From contig CAMLDR010000007.1 in the NCBI GenBank assembly GCA_946478775.1, positions 1 through 52,667 on the forward strand: a stretch of DNA of 52,667 nucleotides, written 5' to 3'. The notes under the pieces are model-generated. The model saw only the letters and a program-made list of their open reading frames with translations, ran no database searches and was not told the origin of the DNA. Below are positions 47,234 through 52,667 of this stretch, piece after piece (within the stretch, counting starts at the first letter, position 1; each line of letters begins with the position of its first letter). The DNA comes from an uncultured Flavobacteriales bacterium (GTDB lineage: Bacteria; Bacteroidota; Bacteroidia; Flavobacteriales; Crocinitomicaceae). The position numbers were made by a program, and so were the translations under genes.

Positions 47234-48124
47234 ATGAAAACATTGTATATAGTAGGAAATGGCTTTGATTTGTTTCATGATTTACCGACTAGTTATGGAG
47301 ACTTTCATTCATACATAAAAGCGACAAATGAAAAATTAGTGAATGATCTTGAGAGGTATTTTTATTTGAATTCGAATGAACAAAACCAGTGGACAAAATT
47401 TGAAGAAGACTTAGGGACTTTTGATGCTAACCTGTTTTATGATGACATCTGTGACATAGATATACAGAATGAAGATTTCAAGCCAAGTCTGTGTTTTTCT
47501 CTTGAAGATGATATAGGTGAACAGGCAGATACATTAATAGATTCCGTAAGAAGTGCCTTTGAAGAATGGTTAGAATTAATTGACATCGAAATAATCAGAC
47601 CTAAAATTCAATTAGAACAAGATTCATTTTTTATCAGCTTTAATTATACACTTGTTTTAGAACAGGTTTACGGAATTCCTTCATCGAAAATACTTCATAT
47701 TCATGGTGATTTAAATAATAATTATGGGGAATTGATTTTTGGGCATAATAGTGTTTCAGAAGAAATTGAACAAGAACTTGACGAAAACGGAGATAGTAAT
47801 AGAACGCCATTTTCTGATTCAAAATCTAGATCAAAGTATCCTAAAAGCGCATTACAAAAGCCTGTTTCAGATATTATTGAAAAATACAAGCATCTTTTTG
47901 ATCAGTTGGGTTCTGTCGAAAGAATAATATTTCTAGGGCATTCCTTGAATAGTATTGATTTACCTTATTTCAGTAAAATCTTCCAATGTGTATATGAACC
48001 TATCTTGGATGTAAGTTATTATAATGATGATGAAAAGAATCGGTATTTAGAAACGATCAAAAAACTAGGTGCACCATTAGAAAATGTCACATTATTCAAA
48101 CTTGCCAGCTCTAGTATTAGTTAA
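47234..48124 (+). CDS. AbiH-family abortive infection protein
   Basis: The 296-aa protein has the AbiH N-terminal signature YIVGNGFDLFHDLPTSYGDFHSYI (GNGFDL at residues 8-13), then FISFNYTLVLEQVYGI and ILHIHGDLNN ... LIFGHN, and IIFLGHSLNSIDLPYF. The fold is SIR2-like, and AbiH causes phage abortive infection in Lactococcus; its chemistry is not known. It starts 6 nt after the GIY-YIG gene and ends 15 nt from the convergent XRE gene. It is the last gene of the five-gene operon, and no terminator is visible. Confidence 0.85.
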   Translation: MKTLYIVGNGFDLFHDLPTSYGDFHSYIKATNEKLVNDLERYFYLNSNEQNQWTKFEEDLGTFDANLFYDDICDIDIQNEDFKPSLCFSLEDDIGEQADTLIDSVRSAFEEWLELIDIEIIRPKIQLEQDSFFISFNYTLVLEQVYGIPSSKILHIHGDLNNNYGELIFGHNSVSEEIEQELDENGDSNRTPFSDSKSRSKYPKSALQKPVSDIIEKYKHLFDQLGSVERIIFLGHSLNSIDLPYFSKIFQCVYEPILDVSYYNDDEKNRYLETIKKLGAPLENVTLFKLASSSIS

Positions 48125-48138
48125 GTATTGAAAGAAGT

Positions 48139-48372
48139 TTATTTATTTTGATCTTTCTGAGGAGTAGGAACCAACAACTCCTGAACGTTCACTCCTAAGG
48201 CAAGTGCAATTTCTCGTAAAAAAGCTAAAGTAGGCTGACTTGTATTCTTACAATATCGGTTTATACTTTGCTTAGTTTTACCAAGACGTTCAGCCAATTC
48301 AGTTTGAGATACTTGTAATTCAAACAAGACTTCTGCAATTCTGTTTATTTCTACTTTATCGTTCTCACTCAT
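48139..48372 (-). CDS. XRE-type HTH regulator
   Basis: The 77-aa protein starts at ATG 48372 (SENDKVEINRIAEVL); the longer frame to 48408 begins at TTG. HTH_3 is at residues 8-60 (VSQTELAERLGKTKQSINRYCKNTSQPTLAFLREIALALGV), a Cro/CI-like fold. It is convergent with the AbiH gene and divergent from the 108-aa gene. Two palindromes lie in its upstream region, the longer being a 36-bp perfect inverted repeat at 48481-48516, a likely operator. It may control the recombinase module. Confidence 0.85.
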   Translation of the reverse strand: MSENDKVEINRIAEVLFELQVSQTELAERLGKTKQSINRYCKNTSQPTLAFLREIALALGVNVQELLVPTPQKDQNK

Positions 48373-48449
48373 GGGTGTTAAAGATAACATTTTCCGACCA
48401 ATAGACAAGGCTCAATCATACGCAAATACTACGATTGTCACCACTCAAT

Positions 48450-48463
48450 GATTACAAGTAATC
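48450..48463. promoter_or_regulatory. Short palindrome, possible XRE operator
   Basis: GATTAC-AA-GTAATC forms a perfect 6-bp inverted repeat, 18 nt before the large palindrome. GATTAC recurs at 48513-48518. Confidence 0.45.
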
Positions 48464-48479
48464 AATCAATGATAACTTT

Positions 48480-48517
48480 TAATCAAATAATGTTTACTAG
48501 TAAACATTATTTGATTA
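48480..48517. promoter_or_regulatory. 38-bp perfect palindrome, probable operator
   Basis: The half-site AATCAAATAATGTTTACT (48481-48498) is followed immediately by its exact reverse complement (48499-48516), with one more pair outside. It lies between the divergent XRE regulator and the 108-aa gene, ending 27 nt before the latter's start. Length and symmetry suit a dimeric or tetrameric HTH regulator. Confidence 0.75.
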
Positions 48518-48544
48518 CTTTTGAACATGAAAAATATTTAAGCC

Positions 48545-48871
48545 ATGCAGAAAAAAACTCCAAAAAAGGTTATCATTCAGTTGATAAGAGACGATTTAAG
48601 ACACCAACATACCGTTTTAGGTTTGAACCTATTGGGGTTCGATCACGATAATGGAATGCTAGACATTTCACGTTCCGTTTTCTCCTTAATGGAACTCAAT
48701 ATCAACGATAGGCGCTTGGATCATTTAACCGATGAGTATTGCGACCGTGCCTATCATGTAACAGAAATCGCATTCAACGACAACGAATCTTTCGAACGAT
48801 TGGCAACAGAAATCTATAATTGGTTGATGTTGGAACGGAAGAAATACCTAAAGACTTTGCTAAAATCTTAA
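48545..48871 (+). CDS. Hypothetical 108-aa protein
   Basis: I do not recognise this family. The 108-aa protein is soluble and alpha/beta, with acidic patches (DHDNGMLDISRSVFSLMELNINDRRLDHLTDEYCDRAY) and a helical C-terminus (FERLATEIYNWLMLERKKYLKTLLKS). It is the first gene after the palindrome and ends at a strong hairpin (48890). It is probably repressed by the XRE protein. A role in control of excision or transfer is only a guess. Confidence 0.6.
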   Translation: MQKKTPKKVIIQLIRDDLRHQHTVLGLNLLGFDHDNGMLDISRSVFSLMELNINDRRLDHLTDEYCDRAYHVTEIAFNDNESFERLATEIYNWLMLERKKYLKTLLKS

Positions 48872-48889
48872 TACAATCAATTTATTCCT

Positions 48890-48915
48890 AACTGCCCACC
48901 AACTAGTGGGCAGTT
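48890..48915 (+). terminator. Hairpin after the 108-aa gene
   Basis: AACTGCCCAC pairs perfectly with GTGGGCAGTT over a 6-nt loop, followed by ATCATTTTATT. The T-tract is weak but the stem is strong. Confidence 0.65.
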
Positions 48916-49327
48916 ATCATTTTATTGGGTGACCTAACTGGCTACCTTTGATAGAATAACTAACCAACAAGGACACCTGATGGATACCAAACAGGTTGTT
49001 TTCACTGGCTTTCATGTAGCCTGAATGGGGGCTGAATGGATGCCAGTTGGAAACCACTTTAGATACCTAAAGCACCCCTGATTGACCACCTCTAGGATGC
49101 CAAATTTTTACCGAATGAACCTTTAACATTTTTTTCTTTCAGCTTGGGTAACAATTTGAATACTATCAACGTTATAGCAAAAAAAGACCTGTCATCTGTT
49201 CTAATCGGAACGGAGTAGTGACAGCCCACCTTTTCCCAATATTGAAACGCTGTATTTTGGGAAAGCCACCAAAACTAAGATGAGAGAACCTCTCTCATAA
49301 GTCAAATCATTTTTAATATTTTATGCC
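48916..49327 (+). other. Gene-free 412 bp with GGATRCCA words and three hairpins
   Basis: No ORF. Five short similar words (GGACACCT 48971, GGATACCA 48982, GGATGCCA 49038, AGATACCT 49061, GGATGCCA 49095) are irregularly spaced. Three stems follow before the 504-aa start: CTGTCA/TGACAG with inner GTTC/GGAAC (49189-49224), TTTCCCAA/TTGGGAAA (49232-49264) and ATGAGAGA/TCTCTCAT (49280-49298). The region may be a structured leader or part of the element's att/oriT. Confidence 0.4.
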
Positions 49328-50842
49328 ATGGACACAGCAAATTCAAGTTCATTGGAAAATCTTTTAATGTTAACCAATTTAGAAATTATAGGTACTCAGG
49401 TTCGGTTATCCGAAATCGTATACAAATTCGAAGGAGGCAGATGGAATGATGCACAACGCAAAGCATCCACCTTAGTCAAATCGAATATGGCGATGAGTTA
49501 CCTTGACGATGTTAGAAAAACGGTCGGTTTAATCGAACCGAAATTAAACCTGCCTGTTATTCAACAGGAAGTAACGACAGAGCCAGTTAAGGAAGTCAAA
49601 ACAGAAGAAAAACGGAATCACGACAACGAAATTATCGAAGAAAATTATCGTCTGTTAAATGAGTTCGCACCCGAACTGGAAGAGGAATTACAAAGGCTAA
49701 CAGGAAACGGCATTCTTTCGGGAAAATCCGCAACCAACATTCACGGTTCGGCATCCATCAAATCAGTTGAGAAAGACAAGTATGGATATTTCCTACTGCT
49801 CGAAATCAACGAATCATCTAAGCCCAGTCAAAGTATTTTGCTGTATGTAAATACGACGGCAAAGACAGTTCAGGTTCTCTCGGTTGAAAGTACAGACTGG
49901 AAGTTTGAAGTTTACAGTGACATTCACAATCGTGAATTGGTGAACTTGGAACAGCAGGAGATTCAAAACAAATACTTCAACAAACAACTGAAAAAATTGA
50001 TTGAGTTCAAGTTGTCCATTCCGACAATTGACATTTCAACGGAAGAACCAAAGAAAGAGGAGCCGAATACGATTGAGTTTCAATTTCCTCGACGTGGTAT
50101 CAATACTCCCAATCCATTACTCGATCCTAATCGAGAATGGACTCCATACAATGAGGATGACGAGGATGACATTGTTTACGACGAAGACGATGAACCCGAT
50201 TATAATGATCTTTTGGAAGAAAACAAGGCTCTTCGTGAGGAGAATGAAGAATTGAAAGAGGATGGTGAGTTTCTTTCGAAATCAGTATTCCCAACCTTAT
50301 ATTCTATGAATTTCAAACTTCTTCGAGTGCTGATTCCTGATTTAGCCAATGAATTTGGTCTTGGACTACATACGTTTACTGTTTATTTAGAACCTCAATC
50401 TGATCTTCAAACAGTTTTCAAAATCGACTTTTTGGAGATTCCAGGAAACTACCTCTGTACCGTTTATGAAGTAGACAGAAACACGAATGAAGAAGATTAT
50501 CAATGTATCTTCGTAATCAAAAATAAAAGTCACGCTCATTTCTGTGATTGTAGCGCATCTTTTCTTACCCATAAAAAAGAAATGCACGTTGAAGATGATT
50601 ATGAAGTTTCTGAACGTGCTCTACAAGGCAATTCAGCACTCAATAATTTCTTCCTAACATTGATTTTCCACAAATTCAATCCGACGATTAAAGATCGTGT
50701 TTATCAACCTGAAGTCATTGAAAGTCCTTCAACAGAAGTTCAGGAAGTGAAACAGGATGAAGAATCGGACGGAACAGGAGCAGTAGTTGCTGTATTAGCT
50801 ACAATCGGTTTGGGGATTTTAGGATTCAAGTTATTCAAATAA
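49328..50842 (+). CDS. Acidic coiled-coil protein with C-terminal membrane anchor
   Basis: I do not recognise the family. The 504-aa protein has a helical N-terminus, a Lys/Glu/Pro linker (residues 80-110), a central beta-rich segment (about 140-230), an acidic run (residues about 275-300, NEDDEDDIVYDEDDEPD) and a coiled coil (LLEENKALREENEELKED). A second beta-rich domain is about 320-460, and a C-terminal TM helix (GAVVAVLATIGLGILGFKLFK, residues 484-504) ends the protein. There is no signal peptide, so it should be tail-anchored in the inner membrane. It is followed by a perfect terminator and lies in the recombinase module. Confidence 0.65.
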   Translation: MDTANSSSLENLLMLTNLEIIGTQVRLSEIVYKFEGGRWNDAQRKASTLVKSNMAMSYLDDVRKTVGLIEPKLNLPVIQQEVTTEPVKEVKTEEKRNHDNEIIEENYRLLNEFAPELEEELQRLTGNGILSGKSATNIHGSASIKSVEKDKYGYFLLLEINESSKPSQSILLYVNTTAKTVQVLSVESTDWKFEVYSDIHNRELVNLEQQEIQNKYFNKQLKKLIEFKLSIPTIDISTEEPKKEEPNTIEFQFPRRGINTPNPLLDPNREWTPYNEDDEDDIVYDEDDEPDYNDLLEENKALREENEELKEDGEFLSKSVFPTLYSMNFKLLRVLIPDLANEFGLGLHTFTVYLEPQSDLQTVFKIDFLEIPGNYLCTVYEVDRNTNEEDYQCIFVIKNKSHAHFCDCSASFLTHKKEMHVEDDYEVSERALQGNSALNNFFLTLIFHKFNPTIKDRVYQPEVIESPSTEVQEVKQDEESDGTGAVVAVLATIGLGILGFKLFK

Positions 50843-50849
50843 AAGAAGT

Positions 50850-50887
50850 GCTGAATCTCAAGTAAATAAAGAGATTCAGCATTTTTA
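50850..50887 (+). terminator. Terminator after the 504-aa gene
   Basis: GCTGAATCTC pairs perfectly with GAGATTCAGC over an 11-nt loop and is followed by ATTTTTAT. Despite this stem, the frame of the next small ORF is open across it. Confidence 0.8.
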
Positions 50888-50954
50888 TGAATTTTTCACA
50901 CACAAAGGATGGGTCGAAGTAATCCCAAATTACTTTATTGCAAAACCAAACGCA

Positions 50955-51095
50955 ATGTTAACGATTGCTCAGTGTAGGAAAATACTGGGAAAGAAGTATG
51001 ATAACTGCACAGATAAACAAATTGAAATCATTCGTACATTCTTGTACGGGTTCATAAAAGTGAAGAAGGAATTAATTAAACAACAAAGAAAATGA
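50955..51095 (+). CDS. Small 46-aa protein overlapping the recombinase start
   Basis: A short frame reads MLTIAQCRKILGKKYDNCTDKQIEIIRTFLYGF..., a helical pattern (ILGKKY..CTDKQIE.IRTFLY) like small proteins found beside phage or conjugative recombinases. Its stop TGA (51093-51095) overlaps the recombinase ATG (51092-51094) in the ATGA arrangement, so the two are likely co-translated. The frame also stays open upstream to about 50830, but with no ATG. It may regulate or assist recombination. Confidence 0.6.
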   Translation: MLTIAQCRKILGKKYDNCTDKQIEIIRTFLYGFIKVKKELIKQQRK

Positions 51096-52667
51096 AACGC
51101 GCAATTCTTTACACCCGCGTTAGTACGGACGAGCAAGCAAACAGCGGTTACAGCTTGGGGGTTCAATATGAACAACTCGTGAAATACTGCGAACTAAAGG
51201 GAATAGAAATTGAAAAACACTTCGTGGACGATCATAGTGCAAAAACGTTCAATCGTCCACAGTTCAACCAACTGATAGCATACGCTAAAACGAAACAGAA
51301 AAGTATTGATTACTTGCTGTTCGTTTCATGGGATCGTTTTTCCCGTAACGCTTCCGATGCTTATGAAATGCTCGGACGCTTGAACAAAATGGAGATTGAA
51401 GCGCAAGCAATCATGCAACCCATTGATTTTAATGTTCCACAGAACAAAATCATGCTTGCGATTTACTTAGCACTTCCCGAAGTGGATAACGATATTCGTT
51501 CACAGAAGATTAGGGACGGGATTCGCGGAGCGCGAAAACTGGGGCGTTGGACTTCCAACGCCCCAGTTGGTTATAAGAATGCTCGTGATGAATCCAACCG
51601 ACCGATTATTATTCCGCATCCTGAAATATCGAAAGTGGTAGAATGGGCGTTCAAAGAAGTAGCAAAAGCTGAACGCTCCCCGAATGTTATCCGAATGGAA
51701 CTTTCTAAAATGGGTTTGAAGATTTCCAAAACCAGTTTTTACCGCTTGCTCCGAAATTCGGTTTATATCGGTAGAGTTTTTGTTCCTGCGGGCGATAATG
51801 AACCCGAAGAAATCCGAACTGGAATTCACGAACCAATAATCACAGATGAATTGTATTATGAGGTTCAAATGACCATGGACGGAAAGAATCAGCGAATCAA
51901 TAAGAAAACATTGTTCAAAGAACGCGATGAACTTCCTTTACGGGGAATATTAAGCTGTTCCAATTGCGGTAAGCACGTTACGGGTAGCGCATCCAAAAGC
52001 AGAAACGGAACACGTCATTACTACTATCATTGTTCGCATTGCTCAAAAGAACGTTTCAGAGCGGAAACGGTCAATAAAGAAATGGAAGAACTATTGATCG
52101 CAATTGATTTTAATGAAGACGCAGAAACGCTATTTAGTGCGATGTGGGAAGAAGATCAAAAAGATGGGGCAAAGAATAGTGAAGCGGAAACTATACGATT
52201 AAAGCAAGAATTAAGCAAATTGGAAGAACGCAAAACATCATTGAAGAAATCCTTTCTCGATGAAGAATTAAGCGCAAGGGATTACACGGAACTCAATCAA
52301 ACATTAGAAGCACGTATTGAGGAAATAAAATTGCGGATCAGTAAGAATAAAGTAGAAAAGAGCAGTTTGAAGGATCAAGTGATAAGCGCAATGAATTTGT
52401 TACCCAATTTGATTGAAAGATACAGAAACAGTACTGTTCAGGAGAAAAGAAATCTGATTGGTTCGATTTTCCCTGAAAAATTCATTTTTAAAAATAATGA
52501 AGTTCGAACCGCTGAAATCAATGAGAACATTGCGAAGATTCTCAGCTATACCAAGTGGTTCAGAGAAAACAAAAAAGGACAAACTAAGTATTATCCTAGT
52601 TTGTCCCTCTTGGTGGAGTCGGAGGGGTTCGAACCCTCGTCCAAACAATGGTTCCGAATGTCTTCTA
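51092..52667 (+). CDS. Large serine recombinase (integrase), 3' end outside the window
   Basis: At least 525 aa. The resolvase N-terminal domain has YTRVSTDEQANSGYSLG with catalytic Ser11 and WDRFSRNASDAYEML (Arg of the active site). The recombinase domain follows, then a zinc ribbon (CSNCG ... CSHCS), a coiled coil (residues about 365-440) and the C-terminal arm. This is the LSR architecture of phage and conjugative element integrases, which bind attP/attB and insert without host factors. The frame has no stop before the window end: it reads through a terminator hairpin and into the antisense of ssrA (VESEGFEPSSKQW), so its C-terminus is encoded by the attachment gene. It is absent from simple stop-bounded ORF lists for that reason. 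Confidence 0.92.
   Translation, partial: MKRAILYTRVSTDEQANSGYSLGVQYEQLVKYCELKGIEIEKHFVDDHSAKTFNRPQFNQLIAYAKTKQKSIDYLLFVSWDRFSRNASDAYEMLGRLNKMEIEAQAIMQPIDFNVPQNKIMLAIYLALPEVDNDIRSQKIRDGIRGARKLGRWTSNAPVGYKNARDESNRPIIIPHPEISKVVEWAFKEVAKAERSPNVIRMELSKMGLKISKTSFYRLLRNSVYIGRVFVPAGDNEPEEIRTGIHEPIITDELYYEVQMTMDGKNQRINKKTLFKERDELPLRGILSCSNCGKHVTGSASKSRNGTRHYYYHCSHCSKERFRAETVNKEMEELLIAIDFNEDAETLFSAMWEEDQKDGAKNSEAETIRLKQELSKLEERKTSLKKSFLDEELSARDYTELNQTLEARIEEIKLRISKNKVEKSSLKDQVISAMNLLPNLIERYRNSTVQEKRNLIGSIFPEKFIFKNNEVRTAEINENIAKILSYTKWFRENKKGQTKYYPSLSLLVESEGFEPSSKQWFRMSS
52571..52606 (-). terminator. Terminator of ssrA, inside the recombinase coding frame
   Basis: On the minus strand GGACAAACTA pairs with TAGTTTGTCC over a 10-nt loop, followed by six T. 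It lies 4 nt past the CCA end of ssrA. Confidence 0.8.
52611..52667 (-). ncRNA. ssrA: 3' end of tmRNA (partial); likely attachment site
   Basis: Read on the minus strand, the window end is a tmRNA 3' terminus: GTTTGGAC, then the T-arm GAGGG-TTCGAAC-CCCTC (perfect 5-bp stem), the acceptor 3' strand CGACTCC, discriminator A and CCA at 52611. GTTTGGAC directly before the T-arm with no anticodon arm marks tmRNA rather than tRNA. tmRNA rescues stalled ribosomes. The remaining body lies beyond the window. ssrA 3' ends are common integration targets, and the recombinase ends right here. Confidence 0.8.

Noticed and set aside
48448..48651. 67-aa plus-strand frame through the palindrome
   Set aside because: It runs through the operator-like inverted repeat and overlaps the 108-aa gene out of frame; composition follows the palindrome.
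51500..51868. 122-aa minus-strand frame inside the recombinase
   Set aside because: Antisense shadow of the recombinase domain.

Overview
The window looks like a chromosome segment of a gliding or T9SS-bearing Bacteroidota, most likely Flavobacteriales (Fluviicola/Crocinitomicaceae-like; genus is a guess). The basis is many secreted proteins ending in T9SS sorting tails (YPNP...GxYF type, and one CHU_C/type B tail), TAnnTTTG-type -7 elements, a TonB receptor with partner lipoprotein, PKD/HYR/SBBP repeat proteins and a LytTR two-component pair.

Region 1 (1-35 kb) is mainly ordinary chromosome. It holds the tail of a giant SprB-like surface protein with an in-frame TGA near the left edge, an FAD amine-oxidase-like protein, and three related T9SS propeller proteins, two of which share an identical 482-bp block. 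A propeller-type histidine kinase and LytTR regulator are divergent from these, and a 29-bp motif recurs at the same distance upstream of two propeller genes. Next come a T9SS M1 peptidase, a radical SAM protein, SnoaL and DHFR-like proteins, a TonB receptor-lipoprotein-phytase operon, a TPR/HTH regulator, a lone SIR2-domain protein, an LRR protein and a PKD protein.

Region 2 (about 35.3-48.1 kb) is visibly AT-richer and reads as a defence island. Leftward genes are two small membrane proteins, a DUF4236 protein, a GIY-YIG protein beside three tandem ~110-bp repeats, a trypsin-like protease, a RES-domain protein, an HNH-like nuclease and a HEPN protein. Divergent from these is a tight rightward five-gene run: SIR2-APAZ, short Argonaute (together a SPARSA pair), a HEPN protein, a GIY-YIG nuclease and an AbiH-family protein, with gaps of 1-6 nt. 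SPARSA and AbiH are known. Their fusion into one operon with HEPN and GIY-YIG nucleases, facing a HEPN-HNH-RES operon, is the best candidate for an undescribed system.

Region 3 (48.1-52.67 kb) is the end of an integrative element: an XRE regulator, a 36-38-bp perfect palindrome, a 108-aa protein, a structured leader, a 504-aa acidic tail-anchored protein, a 46-aa ORF overlapping the next gene by ATGA, and a large serine recombinase. The recombinase frame runs without a stop through a terminator and into the antisense of the 3' end of ssrA (tmRNA), so ssrA is the likely attachment site. The left end of the element was not found.

All family names come from motif recognition by eye; no database search was run.
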